A DNA stretch of 64,000 nt from Scleropages formosus (GCF_900964775.1 NC_041825.1:9053001-9117000), one strand, 5' to 3'. Shown: positions 13,666-23,850, counted from the first letter of the stretch. Notes: a model not told the origin generated them from the letters alone. A program made the numbers and translations.

Positions 13666-16597
13666 TGCCTGCCTTCCAGGATGTGCTGCTGTTCTACTAC
13701 ACACAGTGGTGTGGATTTTGCACGGTCATCAACCACGTCATCATCCAGCTCGCTCGCCTCTTCCAGGGAAACGGCAAGTTCGTAGTTGCCAGGTAAAACA
13801 TGTTTAGTGCAGCACATATCAATAAAAGAGATCCTTAAATATTAAGAGACAGCTGGTAGCATAGTGATTAGTTACTGCTTTTGGATCTCGAGGTCGCTGG
13901 TTCGATTCCCACCTTCAGCTGTAGTGCCCTTGAGCAAGGTACTTACCCTAAATTGCTCCTGTATAAATGAGTAAATAAATATAAGCCTGTAACTGTAATA
14001 TCTGCAGCCTTAACATTGGAAGTTGCTTTGGAGAAAAGAATCAGCTAAATGAATAAATGTAAATGGGTACAAATAAACGGTCACTTTATGTAGTTCATCA
14101 TGCTATACCACTACCAAAATTGTATGGTACCTTGAACTTTGTGTGGTTTTTTTTAAATAAAAACTGTTGCCTTCATGTAGAATTAATGTTGCTGAGAATG
14201 ACCTTCCGTGGGAATTCATGGTGGACCACTTTCCAGTCTTCCTCCTGTTTCCCAGCAACAGGTAAAGTACGTAACGTCTTGCTTTGCATGAGGAATCTGG
14301 ATCATTTAAATGAACTGTTGACTGTACAGTTTAGACCAGACTGTAGTAACGCAGCATGCGAGGAATGATTCCATGTGGTTCGCACCTTGAGTTCGTTGTC
14401 TTACTACAGGTAATGTAATCCAAAATAAAGATTGAAACCCAATGGTCTGAAGCCACGGTGCAAAGGTTGGGTTGCCAAGGACCCTGTGGCATCTGACCAG
14501 GCTGTTATTGGTGGTCCAGGCATGTTTTACGTTGCACTCATCGGTCCATCCTGTGGCGCCCCTCTCCAGATCGCTTGCTTTTCTTGTACCAGTTGCAAAG
14601 TAGAGGTGCGTGCGATGATGTTCGGCCACCAACTGCGGCATTAATGTAATGCTAGTGACATTACATTAGTTCGGATCTGTCACTTTGGATTCGGTGCACG
14701 TACACACCAAAGGTCCAGAAAAACTGGTGGCAGAGTACTCGTACCGGGGTGAGTTTTGAAATTCCCGATTAAGTGCGTACTCATATTATGGGATGGGTGC
14801 ACTGTGGTCAGTCACATAAGAGCATAAAGGACACAAGAGGGACGTGTGGCGCACAAAGGCCATTGTGTTGCCGAGGAACTGAATGTGGTTTGATTGCAAA
14901 GCTATTTTTAGTTCAATTGTTAGGTTCTACAGGAAGTGAGAATGTACTGCTGTGCTGAGCAGCACTTTTTTTTTTGCTACAGTTATAGTTACCATAGTGT
15001 ACTGTCAGCAACTGCAAGCCTGCATATAACAGATGTTGCCTCATATGTGCTGTAGTGTACAGAAATATTTGACAAAAAGCAATGTTTTTTGACTTTTTTG
15101 CCACTAAGCATTTTTAATTAGGTACTTTTCTCTGGTCTTGGTGGTAATACAGTGTAAATGCCCCCCCGTCAGTATTTTAGCAAATGTTGACCTCCCTTTC
15201 CAAGTACGTACAAACACACACACACACACACACACATCATCTGAAACCGCCCGTCCCATACGGGGTCGCGGGGAGCCAGCACCTAACCTGGCAACACGGC
15301 GTAAGGCCGGAGGGGGAAGGGACGCACCCAGGACGGGACGCCGGTCCGTCGCAAGGCACCCCAAGCGGGACTCGAACCCCAGACCCACCGCAGACCAGGA
15401 CCCGGCCAAGCACATTCCCCCTTTCCAAGTAACGACACCCAAAAATGTGGCGGTTTTGCTTTGCGATCATAGTCATTGCAGGGCCGAGAGCGGCTCCATA
15501 TCGATTCAGTGTGTTAAACGGAGCTGGACTTTCTCTTTGTTCAGTTCAGAACTCATACTGATTCTCTGTGAAATACTTCAGCTTGTGGAAGTGCTGAAAG
15601 GGCTGCAAAACAGACCTCGGAGCGTAATGTCGCTGCGAAACTTGTCACTGGCGCAGAGCAAACTGTCTCACAGGATGTGGCGTAGAAGCTGTAATGTTCC
15701 CCAACCGTGGGTCCGGACTCACTTTACGTGGCAGCTGGTTTAACTGAGCTGCTCGGTATTGATTCCTGTAATACGGTTATTGAAGAGAACAGTACCCGCT
15801 GTGGGGTCCCTTTGGATTGTAAACACGTTCACCGTTAAGAGCCAGTTAAATGGCACTGCTTTTCCGCTGCTCCGTTAATTTAATTAGTTGGCCAACACTA
15901 GTGTGTAAAAATGCCTCGTTTTTATGCCCGATACTTTTACTGGCATATTAAGTACCTCTTAAATACAGCAGGGCTCCTCCTGGGATTTGAATCGGCATCT
16001 TCTGGCTTTCGGCCTCCGTCCCTAACCCTTGCAACTCACCGCAGCTTCTCGTCGCTTCCTTGAAAAGGTTTATCTAATTATTCTCTGCTCAGGAAACACG
16101 CGAGCGTGAAGTTCCCCGATGACCTGCCCATTACCCTGCCCAACCTGGTGCGCTTCATCCTGCGCCACTCCAGCGACGTGCAGCGCGGCGGGGATGGCAA
16201 GTGGGCGGGGCCAGGGCGCTCGGCGCTGCTCGAGTGGGAGCTGCGGCGGCTGCGGGGCGAGGTGCAGGCGCTACGGCACGCCCGGGAGCGGCTGTCCCGC
16301 CAACTGTCCCAGCTGTGGCAGGAGAAGCGCAGGCTGGCCCTGCACGCGCAGACGCTGGAGTCGCGCAACGGCGAACTGCAGAAGCAAGGGCGGCGCCTGG
16401 AGGAGCTCTACCAGGAGAAGAACCGGCAGCTGCTGGACGCCGTGAGCAAACTGCAGGCGCTGGCCGACGCCTCCGAGAGCCTGCTTTCGGAAAACGCGCT
16501 GCTCAAAATCTTGTTAGCCTCTCTGAAGGAGAAGGCAGAGCCTGAGAAGAGAGCAGGGGACGGTGCTGAGGAAGCAGCCAAGCCCGACCTCAGCTGA
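246..16597 (+). CDS. txndc11: TXNDC11, thioredoxin domain-containing protein 11, 12 coding exons
   Basis: Coding exons are 246-370, 2088-2304, 2972-3069, 3325-3454, 4096-4189, 7355-7467, 7956-8156, 8819-9506, 10604-10746, 13680-13792, 14181-14261 and 16093-16597. They sum to 2508 nt (835 aa) in one frame, all with GT-AG introns. ATG 246 is the first ATG of the open frame. An N-terminal membrane segment lies at about residues 22-39. A first thioredoxin-like region carries WCAHS (residues 93-97, not CxxC; human also lacks CxxC here). A cysteine-rich middle region is encoded by the 688-nt exon 8. A second thioredoxin domain has the active-site motif CGFC (614-617), and a C-terminal coiled coil spans about 712-820. 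The family is an ER membrane oxidoreductase-like protein known to bind DUOX1/2 and to take part in ER protein folding or degradation. Human TXNDC11 is longer (about 960-985 aa), mainly because of extra N- and C-terminal sequence. Identification is firm; exon ends come from reading splice sites by eye. Confidence 0.97.
382..414. repeat. CA microsatellite
   Basis: A run of CA units just after the TXNDC11 exon 1 donor. Confidence 0.95.
505..843 (+). repeat. tRNA-derived SINE, family C
   Basis: The head has A- and B-box-like sequence (GTGGCACAGCG, GGTTCGATCTCC). The body reads TGCATGTTCTCCCCGTGTCTG and the tail CTGCTAAACAAATAAATG, with a final TAAATG. It lies in TXNDC11 intron 1. Confidence 0.85.
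949..986. repeat. TG microsatellite
   Basis: A run of TG units followed by a G run, in TXNDC11 intron 1. Confidence 0.95.
1131..1300 (+). repeat. tRNA-derived SINE, family B
   Basis: The head is AGCTGGTGGTGTAGTGGTTA with B box AGGTTCAAATCC. The tail is GATAAATGAATAAATATAAA. It lies in TXNDC11 intron 1. Confidence 0.8.
1723..1915 (-). repeat. SINE family B
   Basis: The tail is at left (CATTTATTCATTTAGCTGAT), the B box TTTGAACCTGCG in the middle, and the head ends in ACGCTACCAGCTG. It lies in TXNDC11 intron 1. Confidence 0.82.
2468..2509. repeat. Poly-T run
   Basis: About 40 consecutive T in TXNDC11 intron 2. It is not attached to any element I can identify. Confidence 0.9.
2653..2880 (+). 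repeat. tRNA-derived SINE, family A, with CA tail
   Basis: The head has a pol III A box (GACGCAGCGGG) and B box (GGTTCAAGTCCC). The body GACGGACTGGCATCC is followed by the CCCTCCCCCTCC block, and a CA microsatellite forms the tail. The copy is diverged and lies in TXNDC11 intron 2. Confidence 0.85.
4246..4380 (+). repeat. SINE family B, 3'-truncated
   Basis: The head (CAGCTGGTAGTGCGGTGGTT) and body are present to CCCAGCTGTATAAATTC. The shared tail is missing. Confidence 0.75.
4771..4828. repeat. Perfect 25-bp inverted repeat with 8-nt loop
   Basis: Arms 4771-4795 and 4804-4828 are exact reverse complements. Pairing continues outward about six more positions with one mismatch. It lies in TXNDC11 intron 5. 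Confidence 0.95.
5061..5261 (-). repeat. SINE family A with perfect target-site duplication
   Basis: A full-length minus-strand copy begins with the CA tail and ends with the A-box region. It is flanked by identical 10-bp CATATATAAC at 5051-5060 and 5262-5271, so it is a fairly recent insertion in TXNDC11 intron 5. Confidence 0.92.
5893..6116 (-). repeat. SINE family B
   Basis: A full copy in minus orientation, from the tail TTAATTTAGCTGATGCTTTT to the head CCACTACGTTACCAG. Confidence 0.83.
6184..6380 (+). repeat. SINE family A
   Basis: The A box (GGCGCAGCGGG), B box (GGTTCAAGTTC) and GC-rich body are recognisable, with a short TG tail. The copy is moderately diverged and lies in TXNDC11 intron 5. 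Confidence 0.85.
6890..7068 (+). repeat. SINE family B
   Basis: A good head (GGCTGGTAGCGTAGTGGTTA), B box CAGGTTCGAGTCCC and tail GTCAATTAAATGAATG. Confidence 0.83.
9650..9843 (+). repeat. SINE family B
   Basis: The full-length arrangement of head, B box (GCAGGTTTGAATC) and tail (CTGCTAAATAAATG). It lies in TXNDC11 intron 8. Confidence 0.82.
10309..10513 (+). repeat. SINE family B
   Basis: Head GGCTGGTACCGTAGTGGTTG, B box CACAGGTTCAATTCC and tail GGCTGAATGAATAAATAC. Confidence 0.8.
10880..10914 (-). repeat. SINE tail fragment
   Basis: Only the shared B/C tail remains (CATTTAGCAGATGCTTTTC). Confidence 0.6.
12040..12345. promoter_or_regulatory. CpG-rich patch in TXNDC11 intron 9
   Basis: A 300-bp stretch with many CpG sites lies far from the known promoter, inside the 2.9-kb intron between exons 9 and 10. 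It is flanked by AT-rich DNA and followed by a CA microsatellite (12367-12402). It could be an orphan CpG island or internal promoter, but there is no direct evidence of transcription. Confidence 0.35.
12367..12402. repeat. CA microsatellite
   Basis: A CA run at the right edge of the intronic CpG-rich patch. Confidence 0.95.
12785..12840 (+). promoter_or_regulatory. Heat-shock-element-like array in a TXNDC11 intron
   Basis: GAA and TTC units alternate with 2-bp gaps: GAA 12790, TTC 12795, GAA 12800, then GAA 12806, TTC 12811, GAA 12816, then GAA 12827, TTC 12832. This makes two perfect three-unit HSEs plus a two-unit one within 45 bp. HSF binding is inferred from the pattern only. Confidence 0.5.
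12997..13202 (+). repeat. SINE family B
   Basis: The head is partly eroded (ATGTAGGGGTTAGAGC). B box CAGGTTCGATCCC and the CCAGCTGTATAAATGGG body are clear. Confidence 0.78.
13235..13442 (-). repeat. SINE family B, inverted relative to the previous copy
   Basis: A minus-strand copy next to the 12997 copy. Together they form an inverted pair in the RNA of TXNDC11 intron 9. Confidence 0.75.
13606..13664 (+). repeat. (TG)n tract next to a TXNDC11 splice acceptor
   Basis: About 29 TG units end 15 nt before exon 10, which encodes the CGFC active site. The remaining pyrimidine tract is only CTGCCTGCCTTCCAG. Confidence 0.95.
13848..14065 (+). repeat. SINE family B
   Basis: A full copy filling most of TXNDC11 intron 10, ending in GAATAAATGTAAATG. 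Confidence 0.83.
15207..15418 (-). repeat. SINE family A with 13-bp target-site duplication
   Basis: The copy is in minus orientation and its CA tail starts at about 15212. CCCTTTCCAAGTA occurs on both sides (15194-15206 and 15419-15431). It lies in TXNDC11 intron 11. Confidence 0.92.
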
Positions 16598-16839
16598 ACA
16601 CTGACAACCTATTGAAAATCCTGTGTGTATGTTGGCTAATTATTTATGTTTGTTTTTGAGGTCAGTTTGTTTCGCTGATTCCCCCCCTTCCCCTTACGAT
16701 TGACCCTTTTTCTTAAATTAACAAATCTATTTTTACAGAAATTCTTGTATTATCAAGCATCTGTACATAAGTGTTTTTTCAGGTAAGAGTGAAATGCTGT
16801 ATTTGTTTACACAAAGAAAACTTGCACAGATTTTTATAG

Positions 16840-16845
16840 ATTAAA
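16840..16845 (+). terminator. Probable TXNDC11 poly(A) signal
   Basis: ATTAAA lies 243 nt after the TXNDC11 stop codon, with no earlier AATAAA in the 3' UTR. The 3' UTR would be about 260 nt. The cleavage site itself is inferred. Confidence 0.55.
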
Positions 16846-16859
16846 GTTCAATCCATGTG

Positions 16860-18252
16860 TCAATGTGCGGGAGAATGGCCCGGGGGGGGGGGCGGAAGGT
16901 TGCGAAGTAATTATATGAACTTGTCAATTCATGGCAGCAGCTGTACGAATGATACGGCGGCATTTGATTCAGGGCGATTTGTCTTCAGTACGACTGAGGA
17001 GACAAATACATTGGTGGTGGGGGACAATTTGAAACCCCTGAGCATTAAAACTCATCTGCTACTGTCAGTTTTTATTTTGACTTGCATGGGTGACAAATGA
17101 TGACATACGAGTGTTTCTGCTGAATAGCTGCACTATCATCTGGTTTAAGGCTGACATGGGAAGGCCTTCCAGTTAAGGAACAAACGCTTCGCATTACAAA
17201 GTGTCATAGCAGTACGTTAAATTTTGAACAAAGCTGGATCATTCTGCTTTAAATGTACTGGACTGAAATCATTTAATGTAAGTTTTTCTTGGATTACCTA
17301 AGGTCTTGCTGCGGGGGGGGGGCATTAGCTCAAGTCGAATTCTCACAAAGCAACTTGACCAGATAAGACACTTGAAACGTACACAATATGTACCTTTTAT
17401 TCCAGTTCCTCTTAAAATGGCTCAGTCATTCAAAAATCTGACAAAATATGGATCTAACCAACAAACTTTTAGAAATCCAATAACCTTAGACAGCATTACA
17501 AATTGAGAAGTGTGGATTCTTACTTACGGTATAATACAGTGCACATCAAAAATTCATAGACAAACGATTGATCGTATTCAAATACGGCCACGTACAAACA
17601 AACAATCGGCTTCTTTCAAACACGAAGGACCTTCAAGATAATCCAGTCTTGTGGCATTTAGCTTATCCTGGAAATCGGTCATAGGTCCCGGTCGGACAAG
17701 TAGCGCCTGCAGTCAAACCTTGAACTGCGGCAGTATTTTCACACAACAAACAGCAGCTTCACTAGAAAAAGAAATACATGGTCAGATATTCCCTCTGCTT
17801 CTACAGAGCAAAGAACAACTTGACCTTTCTGGCGATCCAAATTGGACCAATCGGCAATTCAATATTCCAAACATTTGTCTGACCAGTATTCCTTACAAAT
17901 ACCATTAATCACATTTCACAGGTTTTTTTTTTTTTTTTTTTTTGGCCCATAACAATGTGCAATTCACAATACAAGTACATATAAAGTAAAACGAATGCTC
18001 AACAAAGGGCCCGATTAGTCTGCACTGGTTTAGGGTAGCAGTTAGTTTCAGTTTCCAAACAAGGTGGACTTAATGTTGGGAGTGCATCATTTTTTTTTTT
18101 TTTTTTAATCCTTCCAGAGTGGTAGGGGGGGAAAAAAAAAAAAATTCATCTGGCACATCCCACGTGCCTTTCATACTAAGGTACGCGCTACGAGCGAAAG
18201 CCACGTTGTTCTGCAGCTCGGCGTGCGACTTTCGAAGGAGACGATGCACCCG
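16860..18252 (-). other. TXNDC11-SNN convergent interval, mostly probable SNN 3' UTR
   Basis: There is no coding sequence on either strand. SNN mRNAs have long 3' UTRs in vertebrates, and on the minus strand AATAAA occurs at 17396-17401 and again near 17071-17076, either of which could end the SNN transcript. The interval also holds G runs near 16880 and 17313 and poly-T runs at about 17921-17943 and 18090-18106. It carries no SINE, unlike most non-coding DNA in this window, which fits transcribed and constrained 3' UTR. Confidence 0.5.
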
Positions 18253-18519
18253 TTAGCTGTGAATTTCAATGCCGTTGGGCGTGAGCTTGGTCTTGTGCTC
18301 CGCTCGCGGGCCCTTGGCAGAGTACTGCACCAGCAGGAAGGGCTCCTTTGTCTCCCCTTCTCCCACGATGCTCTCTTCATCCTCAGGCTGGCCAATGTGC
18401 TGCCAATGCAGGTAACACCAGCAGCCCAGGATGAGGGCCCCAAGGGCAGCGATGGCGATCAGGATGACGATGACGGTCACCACGCCGGTGGTAGGGCTGT
18501 GATCCACGGCCGTGGACAT
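18253..18519 (-). CDS. snn: SNN, stannin
   Basis: An uninterrupted 88-residue frame matches stannin almost end to end, and 88 aa is also the human length. The order is: short N-terminus, one long hydrophobic helix (about residues 11-32), the CWC motif at residues 33-35 that binds metals or organotins in the family, an acidic SEDEES-like stretch (here EDEES), the conserved FLLVQYSAKGP segment and a basic C-terminus. The upstream ATGs in this frame are not homologous to stannin. The start at 18519 is preceded by a pyrimidine-rich stretch ending in CAG one base before the ATG, so the whole CDS probably sits in one terminal exon, as in human. Stannin is a small membrane protein of mitochondria and ER linked to trimethyltin sensitivity. 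The gene is tail-to-tail with TXNDC11, the same arrangement I recall in human. Confidence 0.98.
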   Translation of the reverse strand: MSTAVDHSPTTGVVTVIVILIAIAALGALILGCWCYLHWQHIGQPEDEESIVGEGETKEPFLLVQYSAKGPRAEHKTKLTPNGIEIHS

Positions 18520-20850
18520 GCTGGAGGGGTAAGCCGGGCGGAGACGTGCAGGTGAGGTTCTCCCACAGAGTCCTTGCCCACGACCGCTTGCTCGTCTCAC
18601 CACCAAGACTGGAGAGAAACGTCTCATTAGCTCAGTCAACATACAGTACCGGTTTCGGGCAGAAAATCCCAAATATTTTTCAAAAACGCCTACTTATCGA
18701 TCGCATTCGTTTCAGCTCAAAATGGAAAGTACTGAAAAGTCAGAAGGTGCTTTCGCAGAGGATCGCATTTATACCATTTCCGTCTTCCCACTTCCCATAC
18801 AAGGACAAGGAGGAGCATTTCTCGAAACGTAAGGCTTCGGTTCACTTAAGATCAACCGAATTGGCACATATCGGAACCGCATTAGTAAACGAGGGTCGTT
18901 TTTTTTTGTGAACGGATTCCAACTGGACTGCAAACAGCCTGTCAGCCAGATGAACCCGTGGAGCCCCCAGGCGTTGCAACATCGTCTCTTAATACCCGAC
19001 GTTAAGATCAAATAATCCTAAAAAAATTCCCGCCCCTGAAATTAACGCGAGAGTCGCCTGCTGGGGCTGAACGGGACCGCAAATTATCGAACGATCCACA
19101 TTCTGTGCTCGAAGAGGCGTAACTGCGTAACCAGAACACGATAAACTATTTCCACTTCTCACTTCGACGGAAAGCAAAACAAAGAAAAGTGATGTTAACT
19201 AATAGAGCGGTTAATTCGAGAGCGCTTGACAGATGCGGAGAGCCAAGACGGCCGGCCGGAGAAGCGATAAAACCCGATGATGGTGGAGAGAAACGAGTAT
19301 TATGTGAGCAACTTCATAAACAAATAACCCACTATTGTGCAGAGCACGATTATAATCTAACTGCCGTTTCCTGCATGTCTGAGGAAGGCGCAGATGCAGA
19401 GAGCGACACACACACACACACACACACACCTGAAAGCTGTGCCACCGTCTCCCAGCACAATTCAGGAAATGCACGTCAAGGTGAAATACGCGTTTACCTG
19501 TCCGACAGTTCCTGGGCAGCGCAGTACGGTAGTGTCTGCGTCACGGGATGAGCACTGGGCGAGAAATATAAAAAGTAAACCAGTCAATATGTGGGACCAT
19601 GAAGGGTCCCGTTATTGAGCTTCGTGCACAGTAGCCTGCATACTTCACATAAATTAATAACTACACCTTAAAGTGTTATATTGCGAAGGGAAAAAAAAAA
19701 AACCACTAAACCATACAATTGAAAAATTTAAACTTTTTTTTTTTTTTAAATTTAAAATTCACAAGGGATCTCTCTCTCTCTCTCACACACACACACAATC
19801 ACATGCCCCATGAGTGCAGTTGCATCCAGCACTGTACGTTACCTCGGATGAAGGCGTCATCTGAACAATATTGTTAAGTCATTGTGCATTGTTTTGGAGA
19901 AACATACCTGGTAAAGTAAGAAATGTGAATTATTAATCTCCGTTTAGCCGATGCTGGTGACTCGCAGCATTAGATAATCAACTTGACAATGATTTGCCCA
20001 TTTATACAGGAGGGTCATGTTTAAAGGAGCAGATCAGGGTAAGTCTATTGAAAAAGGGCACTACAGCAGGAGTGGGATTCGAACCCGGATCGCCCGGATT
20101 GCAGGGCGACAACACACCTCCTGCCGCCCCGTGATTCTAAAAGCAGAATTACTGTGCTGTGCGGAGCAGCTGCAGCGTGTGCACCAGAACACCTCTTCAC
20201 ACAGATCCGGGTTATGCAACCCCGCCGCTCCTGTGACGGAAGCCCCCCAACCCTGATCCCGACCCGGAGCCCAACCCCGAGCAGTGGGAAATGTAGCCCT
20301 TGGGATTTTGAAATGCATCACAGGGTTTTAATCACTGAAAATCACTACAGCATGAGAACTGCAGGCCACCCTGTCACACAACACTTGGCTTTCAACCTAG
20401 AAAAGTTTAAAATGTCATCATTACTGGCAGGTATATTTTCCCTTACTTCAGAGCTGCATCCCACTCAAAGAATAGATGATCACACGGAGTTTTAAAGGAT
20501 TTCTCCACCCTCCCTTCCAGAGAAGTCTCTATTGTTATGAAATGCTCATAATTCAATTAATTCTCACTGCACTGTCACTGTATTAGTGTATACAGCACAC
20601 ATTTCAAGAGCTTCCAGCGAAAAATAATCCCTGTGAAGCAATTTATAATTTTTTTGGCAACTGTAAAATTGACACTGCGCCTTGGGAAGAATAGCTCCCC
20701 GTTAATTGAAATTATAACGTCCTTACGCTTAGATACGAAGCAAGAGAAGGAAAAATAAATTATATCAGAGCGGCTGATTTAAATATTCTAATTAGCGCCG
20801 CGGTGAAAATGAGCGGTTGTTACGGACCCCCCCAGGACCAGGTAGGTTTA
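18520..20850 (-). other. Probable SNN 5' intron
   Basis: The SNN CDS begins one base after a splice acceptor (minus strand), so a non-coding first exon must lie upstream, most likely in the CpG-rich block near 21.0-21.7 kb. This stretch would then be intron. It holds one degenerate SINE (19940-20126), a CA tract at about 19407-19429, a CT/CA tract at about 19770-19796, and otherwise nothing I recognise. I could not fix the donor site. Confidence 0.4.
19940..20126 (-). repeat. SINE family B, degenerate
   Basis: The tail is decayed; the body CCCATTTATACAGGAGGGTC and B box GATTCGAACCCG are recognisable. Confidence 0.65.
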
Positions 20851-21700
20851 GAGGAATTATTAGCAGCGCGTGTAACGCCTCGAACACGACGAGTTAGCGG
20901 TGCGCGGAAACGCGCGCGAACAAGCGCGGCCCGCTACCTACGGCACCGTTACTCGCCGGTTTTACTATCGACAAATCATGAGCCACATCGAGTCTGCAGA
21001 GCAAAAGCGGGGAACTGAATCCGCCAAATAAAAGCGGGATCGCGCCACTGCAGCGACGTGAGTGTAGCGCTAACATTAAATTAATGCAGCGATTATGATT
21101 TATAAATGTGTTAAATGTGTTATTGATACTAACGCGAGCGCACCGAGTCTGACTGAGGGAGAGAAGCGGCGCGTCCGCGACACGGAGCTGCTACTACTAC
21201 TACATTCGCCGCCGCCAAACAAAACGCAGCCGAACACAAAACGCGAGCGAGCGTCACGTTCTGCAAGAATCCGACACGAAGTCCCGGCCGAAGGACTCAA
21301 GGAGGAATCCACCGACGAGGAGGACAACCGCGAATGTCGGAATGATGAACGTTTCTTTTACCGTGTTTTCGCAGCGCTGCACCACCGGCGGAGCCGCGGC
21401 CGTCGTAGTTAGTTTCGCTCGCGGTCGCTCAGCTGGCGCGTGGGCCCCCGGTGCGGAGCGCATGCTGGCGCGCCATGGAGCGCGCGCCGACCCGCCGCGG
21501 GGCTCGTAGTCAATTTGAGACCCGGAGCAGAGCTCCACAGGCTGCGGCTCGGCACCGTTCCCTTCTTTGTGTCGAGGATGCTGCTGCTGGCGCTCCCCTA
21601 CCGCCTCCAGGTCATTAGCATACGCTGGGCTGCGCCTCCGTTCACACGGACGGAAATGACGTCAAGACGCAGAGAACCAATCAAATCAGAGGAGCGCTGC
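20850..21700 (-). promoter_or_regulatory. CpG-rich probable SNN promoter with CRE and CCAAT box
   Basis: CpG dinucleotides are dense from about 20870 to 21680, in contrast to the AT-rich flanks. At the distal end a palindromic CRE, TGACGTCA, lies at 21657-21664. It is followed by an inverted-use CCAAT motif in AACCAATCAAA near 21674-21684. The position suits a promoter reading leftward into SNN. The TSS cannot be located from sequence alone. Confidence 0.5.
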
Positions 21701-21898
21701 TGACAGCCGATAGCCGATCGATGCTCTTTTCTGAAGCGTTTTAGAGCTCGAACGCGCGTGCGATGCTCTTGTTTCCGTGAAAAGTTGTATTGCGTTTTCG
21801 GTAGGCTTCAGTTTTCACCGTTTTGTTTCATTCAAGACACAATGTGTGACTTTTTGTTGCTCTTTCTGAGTAACTTGAGCATTCGGAAACGTAGCAAA

Positions 21899-22256
21899 TT
21901 TACATTTATTCATTTAGCAGACACTTTCTCCAAAGCGACTTCCACTGAACTCTGTTTAGTGTTATCAGCCCACACCTTATTCACCGTGGTGACTTACACT
22001 GCTAGATACACTACTTACACTGAGTCACTCATCCATACATCAGCGGAACACACTCTCTCTGTCACTCACACACTAGGGGTGAACCAGAACAGCATGTCTT
22101 TGGACTGTGGGAGGAAACAGGAGCACCCAGAGGCAACCCACGCAGACACGGGCAGAACATGCAAACCCAGCAGCACTACTCACAGTGTGTTTCACTGATG
22201 TATGGATGAGTGACCCATTGTAAGTAGTGTACCTAGCAATCTAAGTCACCTGGGCA
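21899..22256 (-). repeat. SINE family C with an inverted duplicate of its own segment
   Basis: Minus-strand family C sequence runs from 21899 to about 22168. A plus-strand piece of the same family (TGATGTATGGATGAGTGACC, 22196-22215) follows to about 22250. Confidence 0.8.
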
Positions 22257-22404
22257 GAACTCCAGTTTTGTACTGTTCATTTGTAAATGACGAACAAATG
22301 ACTCAAAATGAACTGGAATTTTCAGAATGTAAAAGACAGCTAGCCACCTAGATGCCTTAGAAGAGAATGCACTGAAATTTTACAAAGCTAGCATCATGGT
22401 TCAC

Positions 22405-22692
22405 ACTTACTTTCATTAAGCACTTGACCTGCTCAAGATCACTGTGGTCCAGAGCCTATCCCATAGGGTGGGGTGTAGGGGACTCAGTCAATCGCAGGGC
22501 AGCCATACACACACTACTGGCAGTTTAGAGAATCCAGTTTAACTGAACTGGATACCTTTTGAACTGTGGGAGGAAACCAGAGCACCCAGAGGAAACCCTC
22601 GCAGACCCAGGGCAAACATGCAAACTACACACACACACACTGAGCTGGACTCAAACCTAGACCCGAACAGCCCAGGCCCTGAGGCCACTGTG
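22405..22692 (-). repeat. SINE-like teleost repeat, family D
   Basis: It shares GTGGGAGGAAACCAGAGCAC and AACATGCAAACT with family C but has a different distal part (GAGCCTATCCCATAGGGTGG). Degenerate. Confidence 0.65.
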
Positions 22693-22766
22693 CTGCTGAA
22701 GTCGTGGTTAGCTTTGCCATTGAGTTATTTTGGGTATTTACAGCTACAGCACACTTTTACTTCCCC

Positions 22767-22949
22767 GTCCATCCAAACCACTCACCCCATACGGGGCACG
22801 GGGAACCGGAGCCTAACCCACCACACAGGGCGTAAGGCCGGAGGGGGAGGGGACACACCCAGGATGGGACGCCAGTCCGTCGCAAGGCACCCCAAGCGGG
22901 ACTCGAACCCCAAACCCACCAAAGAGCAGGACAAGGACCACACCCCCTC
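22767..22949 (-). repeat. SINE family A with target-site duplication
   Basis: The copy is in minus orientation and its microsatellite tail is almost lost. TTTACTTCCCC flanks both sides (22756-22766 and 22950-22960). Confidence 0.88.
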
Positions 22950-23195
22950 TTTACTTCCCCAAAATGTGCGGTTAAAATCTTCAGATAAGCTTCTGACACC
23001 AGACATGTTATTTACAGTGAACTAATTTAAATACACAGTTTATGTCTCTAGACCTAGTCAAAACCATCCTCAGATGTGTAGTCTGAGTTGTACTTTGGAG
23101 AAAGCCTCTGCTCTATGAATCAATGAAAATTTACAAGTAATATAGCCGCATAACTAATTTCCCCAAAATAATTAAAAAATAAGAGTATAAAATGT

Positions 23196-23405
23196 GAGGG
23201 GTGACGCAGTGGGTTGGACCACAGTCCTGCTCTCCGGTGGGTCTGGGGCTCGAGTCCCGCTTGGGGTGCCTTGTGACGGACTGGCGTCCCGTCCCGGGTG
23301 TGTCCCCTCCCCCTCCGGCCTTACGCCCTGTGTTACCGGGTAGGCTCCGGTTCCCCGTGACCCCGTATGGGACACGCGGTTCTGAAAATGTGTGTGTGTG
23401 TGTGT
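23196..23405 (+). repeat. SINE family A with perfect target-site duplication
   Basis: A full copy with a TG tail. GTATAAAATGT flanks both sides (23185-23195 and 23406-23416). Confidence 0.93.
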
Positions 23406-23627
23406 GTATAAAATGTATTATGTACTGACACATGCCTTACTACTGTATATAAAGTATGTAATAAATGTTATTAACTGAATGGATGTGAAAGAATTTTAGT
23501 CAGATTAACAGCATCTGAAAAAAGACACTGCTGTACGACATGTTCGGTCAATAATATTATTGTATTTTCTATACATACTAATTCAGACACATTATCTTCA
23601 CTAATTTTGTACATGGCTATGCTTGGT

Positions 23628-23630
<3 letters not shown>

Positions 23631-23660
<30 letters not shown>

Positions 23661-23850
23661 GTCTGAAACCGCTTATCCCAAGTCGGGTCTCGGCAAGCTG
23701 GAGCCTAACCAAGCAACACAGGGCGCAAGGCCGGAGGGGGAGGGGACACACCCAGGACGGGACGCCAGTCCGTCACAAGGCACCCCAAGCGGGGCTCGAA
23801 CCCCAGACCCGCCAGAGAGCAGGACCCAGTCAAACCCACTGCACCCCCTC
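23631..23850 (-). repeat. SINE family A, short target-site duplication
   Basis: A minus-strand copy with a long CA tail. TGGTTAA occurs on both sides (23624-23630 and 23851-23857). Confidence 0.88.

Noticed and set aside
14306-14644. Open frames in TXNDC11 intron 11
   Set aside because: They lack similarity to any family I know, and TXNDC11 exon phases are complete without them.
22618-23025. Open frames rich in Arg/Pro/Gly around SINE family A copies
   Set aside because: Identical peptides recur at every family A copy (for example [10 protein letters not shown]), so they are translations of the SINE.
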